Source: Melampsora larici-populina 98AG31 (lineage: Eukaryota; Basidiomycota; Pucciniomycetes; Pucciniales; Melampsoraceae). From it: DNA of 64,000 nucleotides. Under the pieces are notes generated by a model that was not told the origin of the DNA, did not search any database, and saw only the letters and a program-made list of their open reading frames with translations. Of the stretch, positions 11,817 through 23,364 are shown piece after piece. The position numbers were made by a program, and so were the translations under genes. The stretch spans positions 542,526-606,525 of the forward strand of contig NW_006768814.1 in NCBI RefSeq assembly GCF_000204055.1, in the 5' to 3' direction. Each line of letters begins with the position of its first letter. The stretch's first letter is position 1.

Positions 11817-12425
11817 GGTACTCAAAGTTGTGTATACTTTGTGTATACTTTGTTGTGTATACTTTTTTTTGGCGGGCAAAAAAATTAAAATATACAGTCA
11901 AACCTGTGCAAATGCATACCTGCGCAGATGCATAACCTGTGACAATGCATAGAAAAATTCCTAGATCTTGATACTTTTTACCGCCAAACTAGACAATGGA
12001 ATTGCATAACCCGTGAAAATGCATAGGAAAAGTCTTCCACCCAAATTATGCAATTGCACAGGTTTGATACATACTTTTCGCTACATACTTTTTTTGGCGG
12101 GGACAAAGAAAAAAAATATACTTTTGGCCTCGCCTTCCCCGCCAAAAAAAGTATATAGCAAAAAGTATGTACACGTACATACTTACTTTGAGTACCCTTA
12201 CTTGTATACGGTACTCAAAGCAAGTATGTACGCGTACATACTTTTTGCTACATAGTTTTTTTTGGCGGGGAAAACGAGTCCAAAAGTATATTCGTTTTAT
12301 TTTCCCCGCCAAAAAAAAGTATATACGACAACTATATACGTGTAACTATGTATGGCTTCTTTTTCCCTGCCAAAAAAAACTATACACAGAAAACTATACA
12401 AGAACTATACACAACTTTGAGTACC
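11817..12425. mobile_element. Nested inverted-repeat element (MITE-like)
   Basis: The left end GGTACTCAAAGTTGTGTATA is matched in inverse at the right end (TATACACAACTTTGAGTACC). The same terminus GTACTCAAAG/CTTTGAGTAC appears again facing outward from the middle, near 12189-12223, so two or more copies look joined or nested. Inside, TTTTTTTGGCGGGG and CCCCGCCAAAAAAA alternate at least six times (for example 11863, 12089, 12136, 12256, 12302), as do short palindromes such as GTACACGTAC. If TA is the target site, the flanking TAs are 11819-11820 and 12422-12423. There is no coding capacity. Confidence 0.65.
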
Positions 12426-12649
12426 GTAAATATTCAGAGACTATATAATCGGGTTGTATTATCCGCCTGGACAGTCAATCAAAGACCCGATGATTCGGTT
12501 CTATCAAAGAACTCAACTGACTCTCGCTGAGTCTGAGTCTAGTTGCTCAGCAAGAGTCGTCTTAGTATCCATCAACTTCACAACTTCACAATCATCAAGC
12601 CACCAAACCATTCAAACCTCAATCAAAACCAATCAAAACCATTACTAAA

Positions 12650-13562
12650 ATGTCATCTTCATCAGCCACACTCGGACACGGTAGACCTTCACATGGAAAA
12701 GCTCAATCATCACATCCACGTCAATCATCAGCTGCAGTTTACAATATGTTTGATGCAAAACAAGTTCAAACTTTCAAAGAAGCTTTCTCTGTAAATCAAC
12801 TTCTCTTACGACTGATTCTTACTGGAAAATTTTAAACTAATGAATGATAAGTTGGATGAATTTGTTTTGTTTTTGATAGATGATGGATCAAGATAGTGAT
12901 GGTTGGATCACTGAAGCTGATCTAAAAACAATGTTAGCAAGTCTAGGTAAGCTAAACCCACCAAACCTACCAAACCACCAAAACTAACAAAACCCATTCA
13001 AATTCACGCCCCCAAACAAAAAGGTCAAGCTCCAACCCCGAAACTCTTAACATCCTTATTATCATCAAGACCTAATTCGATTCAACCAGCAGAAATAGAT
13101 ACACCAGATTATCATCAAGGTCTGAATTTTACGACTTTTTTAACTTTAATGTCTGAGAAATTATTAGAATTAGATTCAGAAGATGAATTATTAGAAGCAT
13201 TTGAAAGTTTTGATGAATCTGATAAAGGAATTGTAGATGGCAAAGAGATTAGAGAATGGCTTGGTAGTCTTGGTGATCGTATGTCATCTGCTGAGGTTCG
13301 TTTTCTTTTTAACTTGATTTTTTTTTCTTAGCTTTTTTTTTTGATAGACAGTTTTTTGAGGTTTTCGTAGATTGATAAGTTACTTAGTCCACCTTTTGCG
13401 GATAGACATGGGAATTTTAATTAGTTTGTAACCTTTCTTTTCATCTCTTGAAGAAAAATATCAGATCTGACCAATATTCTTGATTTTTTCATACACAGTC
13501 GCGATTTTGTATCAGCTTTACGCGTTAGTGAGGCAGAAGAAGCAGTGCCTATGAATGGTTAA
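12650..13562 (+). CDS. Myosin regulatory light chain (EF-hand)
   Basis: Binds the neck of class II myosin and regulates the cytokinetic actomyosin ring. Five exons give 198 residues: 12650-12790, 12880-12946, 13024-13295, 13371-13423, 13499-13562. A Ser/His-rich N-terminal tail, the likely phosphorylation region, precedes FDAKQVQTFKEAF. The first EF loop, DQDSDGWITEAD, keeps the canonical Ca/Mg ligands; the later hand (FDESDKGIVDGKEIREWL) is degenerate. The C-terminal exons read IDKLLSPPFADRHGNFNYRDFVSAL, as expected for this family. Alternative readings are calmodulin or the essential light chain, but the N-terminal tail and FDAKQ motif favour the regulatory chain. Confidence 0.9.
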
Positions 13563-13908
13563 CGCGCTTTTCTTCAATCTACTTCCCAGTTCCATCATAA
13601 TACACTTCTGCTTAATCGTTTACTTAAAATTATGGAGGTTACTACTTTTTTTTTTGGGTGTCATTACTTTTTTTTCAAAAAACTTATGTACTTTACTCCT
13701 AATGTACAAACTGCAATAAATTTGGATTGAATTTTTCTTGAAACATAATAGAAAAAACAAGATCAAGGGTAACAAAAGCTTGATGATGATGATGATCACA
13801 AGACTTTGATTTGAATGAGTTCCATCCACTTGATTTTTCCTGATTGATAATGTAATAAAGAGGCGAGAGTAGTCGAGAAATCGTGGGGAGGGGAAATCGA
13901 GAGTTGAA
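13563..13908. other. Convergent 3' intergenic spacer
   Basis: Lies between the stop codons of the myosin light chain (+) and RPB6 (-). It is T/A-rich with poly-T runs, consistent with 3' UTRs and termination sequence from both sides. Nothing else is seen. Confidence 0.6.
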
Positions 13909-14639
13909 TTAGTCGGCAATTAATTCACTAACACTCCAATCTTCATAACTTCCATCTGGTAAATACCTTCGAACGATTAATGGAATCTTCCGTTGACTGA
14001 GTTCTTTCATAGCGATTTCTAATGGATCTGATTCACCATCTAAAGGTACTAAGACAGGTGCATTCATACTACCAAGAAATTATCCCCCAAAAAAAGTCAA
14101 TTGGTTGTCATCATGGAATTAAAAAATAGATTTGGACGTGTACCTGATTTGTAATGCTCGTGTACCTAAAATCCTGGCTCTTTCATATTTTGTCATATAA
14201 GGTGTTGTTGTTCTTACAGTATTAGGTTGACCAGCTAAAGTAGAATCACCTCTATTAAAAACAAAACCAAAAAAAAAAACGAAAGAAGATTCAAAAAAAG
14301 AAATGATCAAGTTTTTTTTTTTCAAATTTTCAGTAAACCCTTACGGTTGACCACTATGAACTACACCATTGACGTTATTTTGTTTTGGTCTAGAATTCGA
14401 AGTTTCACCATTAATTTCATTTCCATCTTCTTCCATTGGTTGTACTTCATCTGGATCATAACCGTCATCTGAACCAGCATAATCTTGTTGATTATCGAAT
14501 TCACTAAGAAAATGATGAAAAAATTAGATCTGATTGATTTATTGATTGATTTTGTGTTTTGTTGAGATGAGGTCGATGAGGTTTGGTGGTGTGTGACTGA
14601 CCCTAAGTTTCCATAATCATCACCTGCATCTGAATCCAT
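13909..14639 (-). CDS. RPB6: RNA polymerases I, II and III shared subunit RPB6 (Rpo26)
   Basis: Small common subunit of all three nuclear RNA polymerases, needed for assembly and stability. Four exons (14639-14602, 14503-14345, 14251-14144, 14068-13909) give 154 residues, the family's usual length. The N-terminal half is acidic and variable ([14 protein letters not shown]...), and the C-terminal half is strongly conserved: [21 protein letters not shown], then [20 protein letters not shown], then [20 protein letters not shown]. All introns are phase 2. The gene is divergent from MSP1, with about 350 bases between the ATGs. Confidence 0.97.
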
Positions 14640-14986
14640 GTTTGATTGAAGAATTGATTGGATTGTTCGAAAGATATGAGGATGATGGTTTGGTGATAAG
14701 TTTAATGTTGAGGATCTTGTTATTAAATTACAAGTCACGTTTCTGTCTGGAAGTACAAATTGGTTAAGTATGTGTCTAAAACACCTCAGATTAAACTCAG
14801 CGCTGGCTGAAACACGTGATGAAGAGTTTAAATTTAGAACTTAAGTATCTTCTTAGGATCCGATTTCACCCAATTTCAAATCAGACCCAGTACCACTCAA
14901 CCATCCAACAGCATCCAACCATCAGCATCAGCAACAACGATCGAATTCAAAACCAAATCACCACATCACCTCACATACTCAATCAA
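14640..14986. promoter_or_regulatory. Divergent promoter, RPB6 / MSP1
   Basis: 347 bases separate the RPB6 ATG (-) and the chosen MSP1 ATG (+), and must hold both promoters and 5' UTRs. An in-frame ATG at 14816 would lengthen MSP1 by 57 residues, but that extension replaces the expected short N-terminus, so it was treated as leader. No clear TATA box was found. Confidence 0.6.
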
Positions 14987-16639
14987 ATGTCATTCCTAAC
15001 CCAATTCAAGCTCACCAACTTATCACCAACCACCAAAAAAGCAGTCTCAGATCTAACCCTTCTAGCCATCTCACAAATCTTTTTATTTTATGGTGTACGT
15101 TATATAATCTCAAGAAATGATCCAACTAAACTAAACAAAGATCAAATCTTAAAGAAATCAAAAAAAGTCATTCAAAAATTAGGACTTGATAAAACTTTAT
15201 TGGATTTGGATGAACATGAAGTTATGTTGATTGGTGAAGTGATTCAACCTGATGAAATCGAAGTAGGTTTTGATGGTACGCTTTTTTTGCGAAAAAAATC
15301 TTTCAACATTTCCAAAAAAAACTCTTTTTCTGGTTTTAACAATTAATTGATGATTTTTCGTTGGTTGATTTTGTAACAGATATTGGTGGATTAGATCCAA
15401 TTATTTCAGATTTAAAAGAATCCGTCATCTTTCCACTTTGTTATCCAAGCACATTTAAATCTTCTGCAGGTTTGTTTAGTTCTCCAAAAGGAGTTTTACT
15501 TTATGGTCCACCTGGTTGTGGTAAGACGATGTTAGCCAAAACGTTGGCCAAAGAGAGTGGTGCGATGTTTATCAATATTAAACCAAGTGATTTGAATTCA
15601 AAAGTGTGTTTAATTTTGATTTTTTTGAATTTGAAATCTTTTGATCATCGATACTAAATCTCGGTTTTGGATTCGGTTTCGGTTTAGTGGTTTGGTGAAT
15701 CTTCAAAACTTGTGGCTGCTTTGTTTTCGCTAAGTAGGAAACTTCAACCTAGTATTATCTTTATTGATGAAATTGATTCTTTCATGAGAGAAAGATCAAA
15801 AACTGATCATGAAGTTTCTGGCATGATGTATGTATCACAAACTTATTCGCCACTTTTAGTTCATCAAAGGCTGATTTACATCTTTCTTTTCATCGATCAC
15901 TTTAATAGGAAGGCAGAGTTTATGACGTGAGTTTAGTTTTTAGTAGTGACTCGAATGACACTATCTCTTGCCAATGAGTTAACATTGTTTTTTTAGGTTA
16001 TGGGATGGTTTAGCAACTGGAAGTGATACAAGAATCATGGTGCTTGGAGCTACCAACCGACCTAATGATATAGATTCAGCCATCTTACGTCGAATGCCCA
16101 AAAGAATTCCAATCGGATTACCAAGTCTTGAACAACGTATTAAAATCTTACAATTAGTTAGTACCCTATCCCTTCCCCCCCAAACCAAACCAAACGTCTT
16201 CATTTCACTATCAATTCTTACATTCATAAAGCTTACTAAAAACAAAATCCGGGTTTTTTTCTTTTTTCTTCTTTAGCTTTTGAAAGATATTAAACTTTCA
16301 TCTGATTTAAGTCTTGAATTCTTAGCAGAACAAACTTCCAATTATTCAGGTTCAGATTTAAAAGAGTTTTGTAGAGTGGCTGTTATGAACCCAATCAAAG
16401 AATATATGAGATTAAGAGGTGGTGATAAATCAGCTATGATTGAAGCTAGTCAAACAGTTCAGTTTCTCTCTCTCTCTCTCTTACTATAAACTAATTATAT
16501 TTTTAAACCCTGCTGGTCTTGGTATTAATGCGAGGTTTTTTTTCTCTAGGAAATCGAAATGAGACCGATCGGTTTAGATGATTTTCCTTTTGATAGATCA
16601 TTAAGTACTAAAACAATTGCTTCTGAACCATTAGATTAA
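14987..16639 (+). CDS. MSP1: Mitochondrial outer-membrane AAA ATPase Msp1 (ATAD1-type)
   Basis: Extracts mislocalised tail-anchored proteins from the mitochondrial outer membrane. Seven exons (14987-15275, 15380-15603, 15688-15827, 15909-15926, 15997-16156, 16277-16456, 16550-16639) give 366 residues, matching the family. An N-terminal membrane segment (about residues 20-45, [19 protein letters not shown]) precedes a single AAA domain: DIGGLD, Walker A GPPGCGKT, pore-loop region KWFGES, Walker B IIFIDEID, sensor GATNRP and arginine finger RRMPKR. Exon 4 is only 18 bases (KAEFMT) but is required by frame and by the family pattern. Start chosen at MSFLTQF because it places the membrane segment near the N-terminus. 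Confidence 0.95.
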
Positions 16640-18869
16640 ACTTTCAGGTTGACTTTTTTTTCTTGTAATTTCATGGAGGTTTTTTAAATAAATAAATGAT
16701 ATCTCAAAAAGTCTATGGTTTCTTTTGAGATGATGTTTTAAGATTTTTTTTCAAAAATACTATATGCATATCACATGTCAAATACTTTTGAAATCGTTCT
16801 TTTAAATACCTTTTTTTCTTATTCTAGACTCTCTTTCATAGTAGGGGGGCAGGGGCGGTAATTGATGTGTTTTTTTCTTTTTGGAAAAAAAAAATTGATT
16901 ACTTTTAATGTATCTTTCTGTTTCATTCTGGGCTTTCTTGTTGATTTCATTACTTTTTCTTTGTGATTTGGGTTTCTTTTTTGTTTCGAATGTGATCAAA
17001 TACCATGCATGCATATAGATTTTCTTTAGAGTTACATGATTCAGAACTGGGAGCGGATAAAAGATGATCTCAGATCTTTTGCTGTGTCGAATTTTCTTCA
17101 TCTTTGAGTATATATTTGGCCAATGCAGCCTGCAGGAGGATGAACGTCAAGAGCTCAAGAATATGGTGATTGTTATTTTGTACATATGTAGATAGGGGAA
17201 AGTGAAAGTGATCCAAGAAGCCTCATCCTGCTTAGAAGATAAAGTGACCTTGAACTGATATTCATGATCATGGAGATGTAATTGACTTTGTACTTTAGAT
17301 TCTTGGTAGTCAAGAAGATGTATTGAAGTGAAAGATTGGGTGTAAAAGTATCATCAGGATTCAGTAGAAGTTGGAAAAATAAGAAAATGATTAAGTATCC
17401 TGTTTGGTTTATCATACTCGTAATTAAAGTATTTGTGAACAAGGAAAATTGGATTAATGTGTGAGAAGCTGGATTCAGAGATGGAGAAAACACTTACACA
17501 TACATCTTGAGATGTTTTCTTTTTCTTGAGATCTCTACCTTGATAAGACAAATCTCCCTTGATGTTGACTCAGCAGTGTGTTAGAGCCAGAACATGATGT
17601 TTACCTTGATAGTCTGAGAGGAATCCTATTTAAATTGGTATTGAATTGAAGAAAGGTCACAAAACACTTCAGTTTCACATAAGCCTTACCAGCTTGTACT
17701 TAAAATGGACTATTTTATTTGAAAGACTATCTCAAAGCATCTGATGATCTGATGTGATATGTTTGAATCTTGATTTCTTCATAGAATATCAAAGGCTTGT
17801 CATGAGAAGGAACTTGGAATCAGTTCACTTCAATTTTTGATGGTACACAGGTATCTTGTATCAGTATAAGCTCTGATCACAAATGCACAAAAAGTTCCAG
17901 CAAGCTTGACACAGATCATGTGCTGAATTTTTATGAATTTTTGTGGCAAAAGTGTTCAAGATTTGTGAAATCCTATTATCAATTGTACCCTTATTTACCA
18001 AAAGTATCTTGTAAAACTAGAACCTAAGCTATTAATTTACTCATCAAAATCTTGTAGGGAACAAAACAATTTGTCTTGTATGCTCTTTGAGGATTAAATT
18101 ATCCAAAGAGAAAATAAATTGTTTGCCAAGATGTCAAGCACTTCAAGGGAGAACCAGGTTTTGTGTTCAAGTTCTATTGAACATGAGATAGAAAACAGTC
18201 TGAAAGAAAACTTTTCTGATCTTTGTGTTACTTTTTTCTCTGGCCCTTGTTGTGAATATTTGATTTCTATAACTTTTGAAGATATCCACTTTCATGAGTC
18301 AAATTATAATCAAAGTGATTTGAGATAAGATCATTAAAATGATATTTTGTAATAAAACCTGATGAATGAAGTTTCTTGGAAAATCCTGTTGGGTTTATTG
18401 GAGCCTGATTAAATAGCTTCCCAAACCCCACAAGACATAAGTCAAATATGGGTTCAGCTTATGAGAGGTTTCCAAGTTGACAATCACTTTGGTTTTGGAG
18501 CTTTTAGGTTTAAGTGTAGTTGCAATGCCAAGACCTGGTTTAACCTGATCTGATGAGATTCAATGAACCAGTCTATATCAGGTCAAGTATGCAACCCACC
18601 ATACTCTACTAGATTTGTTGTTGGGATCAATACCTCTTTTAAATTTTCATCAATAGTAGACAAGGATACATTGCAAATGACACAAAACTTCAAGTTCCAC
18701 CTTGATGTCTTGTCAGGCTGGCCCTGTGCAAAGGTGATTGGGCTCATGGGTTCCATGGTTGGTTCACACTGATCAATTTGAACAGCGTACACTGGCTCTG
18801 AACAAATTCTCTCAGCGGAGAGCACAAGACACCATCAAGATTCCAGCCACAAAAAGCAAGTACACCACA
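16640..18869. other. Intergenic, no supported gene
   Basis: Starts with the AT-rich 3' flank of MSP1. Around 17170-17550 there are minus-strand frames of about 65-105 codons with no recognisable domain and low-complexity composition. A 69-codon frame at 18119-18328 (+) is also unrecognised. Nothing here can be named. Confidence 0.5.
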
Positions 18870-19275
18870 GAGGTGTCTGGCCGTCTACAGACGGGCCAGC
18901 CAGGCCGGCGGCAGACCGCCAACCTTTGCAGAGGGGCAGGCCGTCTGCCGTTGGGCCTCACGGCTGGCGACTGGCAGGCGCCTGCTTAGCCCGCCTGCAG
19001 CCGGCCTTGTTCGCGCCTGCTGGCGATCTGCAAATCGCCCTCAGACGGTCAGCGGGCTCATGACCACCTGCAGGCGAGCTCAGCAGGCGCGTGAGGGGCC
19101 CATGACCCAGCTGCAGGTGAGCTGCAATCCGACCTCAGATGGTCAGCTGGGTCATGGCCCGAGACACATTGACGGGGGTTTTCAGCACTCGAAACCGGTT
19201 TGACCGGTCCGACTCAGCAAATAGGGGTGGGCTTCAGGCTCAGGGATGGCTCAGGCTCAGCTCAGTTCAGCTCAG
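18870..19275. repeat. GC-rich repeat block, left
   Basis: Base composition shifts abruptly to GC-rich, with many CTGCAGGC, GGCCGTCTG and GGCCAGCC motifs. A short internal duplication is visible: CCTCAGACGGTCAGCGGGCTCATGACC near 19038 and CCTCAGATGGTCAGCTGGGTCATGGCC near 19131. There is no believable coding sequence. A similar block lies at 21000-21500. Confidence 0.55.
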
Positions 19276-19430
19276 CTTGTGGGCACATAAACAGGGGAAA
19301 TCAATTATATGCTTCATTTCACAGTTTATTTATTTGACTAATGGATACAATTTGTAATTACATGGTTGAATAATTCTTTAGATGATCAATTGAATAATCA
19401 TTTTAATTTGCTAGTTGATTCTGTCGCTGG

Positions 19431-20345
19431 TCATTCCTGTTCCAAAAATCGAGTAAAACCAGATTGTAATTCTTCATCTAAATCAAGGAATGTAGATCCT
19501 AAAGTCCTCTACGTTCCAATCATTTTCAGATGATTCATCTAATGCTAGATGTTCATCACCATAAAATGATACATGATCGATTTCGAATGAAACACCTATT
19601 TCAACCAGAAAATTTCAACCGAAATACAGTCAATTAGTTGTTTCTAACGATCAGAAAAGTGATGCACTAAGATAAGTTGGACGTACCATCTGTGGTTGAA
19701 TCAATTCCCATTCCACCTTTACCAGTACTCACAGTACTCATAGCAGTTCTAACTCTAGTATTTTGAATTTCTTCTTTTTCAGCATCTTCTTATTCAAGTT
19801 CAATTTCTTCAACTTCATCCATCCGTTCAATATCTGAACAAGAGAAATTTGAATGCTTCATAATACAAAAAAAGAAAACATGAATATCAAAGGCTTGACT
19901 AGATTTTGATCCAAGGAAAAAAGGAGATAGACTTACTTTTTGCTGCCGAATGTTCTTGTAAGTGTTACTTCATCTGATCCAGGAACATCATTGATCTACA
20001 TTCGATAAAGAGTTTATGAATAACTTGAGACGATTTTATAAAGATTGGATAAGAAAAGTGTTGTACAGTAAAAGTTTGATTGGCTTTGAAGGTTTTCAAC
20101 CATGTAGGTTCTTTAGTTGATTCAACTTCTCCCGAATATTCAATTTCAGATCCAAGTCTTACAATAAGTTCACTATTGGCTATTTGTCATACAAAGATTC
20201 GATCAAAGACCGTTAGCTTAAGATAATAAAACATTAGGACTGATAAAAAAAGTTTCAAACCTTGACCAGCTGATCTGTTACCAGATGAAGTAGAAAAGGT
20301 GTAACAGGTAGGTTGATTAAGTTGAAGGGAAGAAGACCATTCATG
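19431..20345 (-). pseudogene. MAM33: MAM33/p32 (C1QBP)-like mitochondrial matrix protein, disrupted
   Basis: Spliced minus-strand fragments read, in order, ANSELIVRLGSEIEY...STKEPTWLKTFKANQTFTV, INDVPGSDEVTLTRTFGSKK, RMDEVEEIELE, a glycine-rich stretch, GVSFEIDHVSFYGDEHLALDESSENDW, and LDLDEELQSGFTRFLEQE. The order and the pattern N-D-V-x-G-S-D-E-V-x-L-T-R, then the acidic domain, then LDEELQ match fungal MAM33 proteins. Breaks: an in-frame TAA directly after EIELE (near 19790) and a stop at 19433-19431 before the usual conserved C-terminal helix. No convincing N-terminus or targeting peptide remains. Intron borders (for example near 19680, 19935 and 20085) are still recognisable, so it is a duplicated genomic copy rather than a retrocopy. 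Confidence 0.65.
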
Positions 20346-20939
20346 ATAGCTTTAAAGATAAATCTGTACTGATTCCAGAATCAATCATCTTTTGAATATT
20401 TTCTGCACAAATTCTCTGAAAGATATCTTGCAACAATGCAAGATCGAACGATAAATGAGACCACTGATTGAGTTGAAGCCATGAGTTAGTATAAGTGATA
20501 GACTATTTTGAGTTTGACAGAGGTGATTTACGTACCTCAGTGATCGCAGTACCAGCAATGACTGGTGCTCTCGAACTGATGGCTCCGATCACAGTGAACC
20601 AAGTTAGACAAATGTTGAATCGTTCTCCGGTGGAAATGTATTGAATAGTATAACTGATTGAAGTAGATGAATCTTTATAGAGAAAACTTGCCGATAATCA
20701 TAGCGGCCAAAGTGGCTATCGAATATGGCACAAATCTTAGTCAAATCCATGACGCACTCCTTTGTCAAATGGAAATCTAAAAAAAAACTTACTTTGATAA
20801 AAATTGTGACCAGAAATAAGGTTATCAAGGTTGATGAGATACTGTCAAATAATGGAGTGATTGGGAATGGATATTTGAAAGGTTTCTCTTTGCTGGTTGC
20901 CCAAACCAGGGGCAACACAGTGAACACGTCAGCTTTAAC
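20346..20939. other. Region upstream of the MAM33-like pseudogene
   Basis: A minus-strand reading of 20340-20640 contains fragments such as WSHLSFDLALLQDIFQRICAENIQ and TWFTVIGAISSRAPVIAG, separated by a plausible GTACGT intron. I do not recognise them and cannot join them to the MAM33 frame with confidence. Confidence 0.35.
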
Positions 20940-20989
20940 CTAACAGATCTAGGTTTTGGCCCACGTTTTGACAGAGGGAAATCAGGGGA

Positions 20990-21500
20990 AATCTGTTTTT
21001 GCGAACCACAGACTTGCAGGGAAGTGTTCAGTCGGGGTTGCGAGTGTTGGTGGTCTGCTTGCCCTTTCTCCGGCGATCTGGCGGCCGTTATGATTGGCGG
21101 CTTGATGAACGCCTGACTGCAGGCTGCCTGTGGACAGCCCGCAGTCGGTCTTCAGGCCTTCTTGCATCCTGGCGAGCCGGCGTCTGCGCGCTCAAAGCGT
21201 CCCATCTACAGGCCGCCTGTAAAATGGCTGCAGGCGGTCTTCAGGCCATTTTGCGATGCAACCAACATGACATCTGTGCGCCGGAAGGATGGCCGACTGC
21301 AGGCTGCCTCTCGGTGGCCGGCTGTCGGTCTATAGGCCAGTTTTCGCTCAGGCCAATCTCAGACAATGGCAGGCTGATTTCTGACAAAAAGTCCTCCCGT
21401 GGTGTAGACTCCTTGGTGGACTGTGGCATATTGTGACTTAGTCGGAGCGGACTAGGCTGACCCGGCTCCGTATCCGACTCGTCGGTTTCTGGTCCGGGTG
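20990..21500. repeat. GC-rich repeat block, right
   Basis: Second GC-rich block, with three loosely similar units: TGCAGGCTGCCTGTGG...CGGTCTTCAGGCC near 21118, TACAGGCCGCCTGTAAAAT...CGGTCTTCAGGCC near 21209, and TGCAGGCTGCCTCTCGG...CGGTCTATAGGCC near 21298. Open frames through it differ in every frame and look like products of GC bias. Confidence 0.55.
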
Positions 21501-23364
21501 CTGGTTTGCATGAAATCCGAGGGTTCTGCATTCACATGCTGTATTCTGCGTTCTACATACAAAGGTTTACTTCCTGCTATGAGTTTCCTTATCAAGCCGA
21601 CTCGCTTTACCAGCATCAATGACGACCAGCACGAGTGTAGAAACATGAAATGCAGTGGTTTTCAAGTGTGTGTTTAAACCTCCTGCAAATCGCCATCCCG
21701 ACGGCGATCAAGGCTCATGAACATCGAGGGCTTGTGGCAAGGCCTACTAATTCCTTTTTGCACCGCGGTTAACATATGATGCAATCATTTTGTGCGGATC
21801 TCGGATGAAACGATTGCAGAAGATAGGATGAAGTTGGAGACGTCTGCTAAGTTCCCGGGAACCCAACGTTCAAGGCTGTGTTGCGGCCGGCCTCACGTCT
21901 TTCCAGCTTGAAGCAAAAATGTTTGACGGTGACCACTGGCATCGAGCCCTGGCTGGCTTCAGAGCTGTATGGACATCAAAGGCCGCGGTGTTGAGACTCT
22001 TCGCAATTCTTCCCAAGGCCATTGTTTCCAAACAAATCTGTTGCAGAATAATCCTTTCTCGTGACAGTGTATGTCGGCGGCAGATCGTGTGATCAACATG
22101 CCTTATCACAGGATAGCATTGCCCTGATGGACATGTTTCCTGATCATGAATCTGTGCAGTCAGACTTCAAAATCTTGATAGGATAAGGAAGTGGACGATA
22201 GGTGACCATGGAAGGTGACCCTCTCTGACATAGGACTTGCTGGCTGCGACGCGGATCTGAATCTTGTTAGATTTGTTACTCAAGGGAGGAGTCTGGGTCG
22301 AAACGTGATGATTTTACGATGTCGCTCAAAGTCTACAATGTAGCACACAAGTTGTCCAATGCCTCCTGTGTCATAGGACTATTCGTCATCCAGATGAGCT
22401 GCCTGTCCTTTCGTATTCGCAGGGAGCATTCCAGTCGCTCAAAAAATGTCAAGCACTTCGGTCCCGCCAGATTCGGAAAAATAGTTCATGCGAGCATCTT
22501 TGGATGCAAGTCTCTGAAACATCAGCACGCTTGGCCTCGCTTGGTTGTGAGGGCAGCTTGAGGGGACCATATGGCGTGAGGCGTTCAGGTCTCAACTAGA
22601 AAGCACCCTAGAAAGATGCATCATCCACGAAGAAGTCAGCCACACTTGAGGAAGCGTCATGTACCACCTCATGTACTCAGATTATCTGACGCCAGTGTAT
22701 CAGATACAATCTTTCTTCCGTCTTCTTCGTGACAAAGAAAGGGACTATGATTCATTTGCATCACCGCCACGCTCGATCTCAGCTGCACGGCTTTGGCGAG
22801 CGGACTTAGCTTTGCCGTGGAGGACTACACCTCCTAAATTGTGAGGCTTTCGATAAACATTTAGAAATCACATTCAAATCAAATGGGTGCCGCACCCTCG
22901 CTTGTGATCTGTTAATGCACCGTTACCGTTGCTGACACCACCACCACAACCACAGCGAAAGCCGTGTTCAGATTTGCCGTACTTCTTTCAGCCTTTTGAA
23001 TTTTTATTTCTTTACCAAACAAGAAGAACCTAACGTACATCTTCCGAATCGGCTTCTCAAAACTTCTTCTTTGTTAGCTTGATTTTTGACCTCTTTACTC
23101 TTCTCTCCTCCCGTCACTTAGACCGAAAGCTCCCGTCTCACTCAGAAGTTCCCTCTGAATTCCTCAGCTCTACTGCTTCTACATTCCTGTTTCCCAACGT
23201 CTCTTCCTAGGCACTTCATACCTCGTCTGCGTCCTTCTTACTAATTGTGTAATCAAATTCCAGGCCATTTTGAATCTTTTGTGATGATGCACTGCTGTGA
23301 GTTCGAGTCTTGATGCTTCACCCGTGTGTGGCCCAAGCTGATGCTTTAGTCTTCGTTTTCTGAT
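21501..23364. other. Intergenic; TE debris then long 5' flank of the HSF gene
   Basis: Short unrelated frames (80 codons or fewer) with no recognised domains up to about 22850. From about 22950 the sequence becomes pyrimidine-rich (TCTTCTC runs), typical of fungal promoters and leaders, and leads into the HSF-type gene. Confidence 0.5.

Noticed and set aside
14816..14986. Upstream in-frame ATG of MSP1
   Set aside because: It would put 57 extra Gln/Asn/Ser-rich residues before the membrane anchor; family members start close to the anchor, as MSFLTQF does.
17173..17551. Two overlapping minus-strand frames near 17.2-17.5 kb
   Set aside because: Low-complexity Leu/Ser/Asn composition, in conflict with each other, and no family resemblance.
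20999..21436. 145-codon open frame in the right GC-rich block
   Set aside because: Overlapping long frames exist on both strands, composition follows local GC bias, and the underlying DNA is repetitive.
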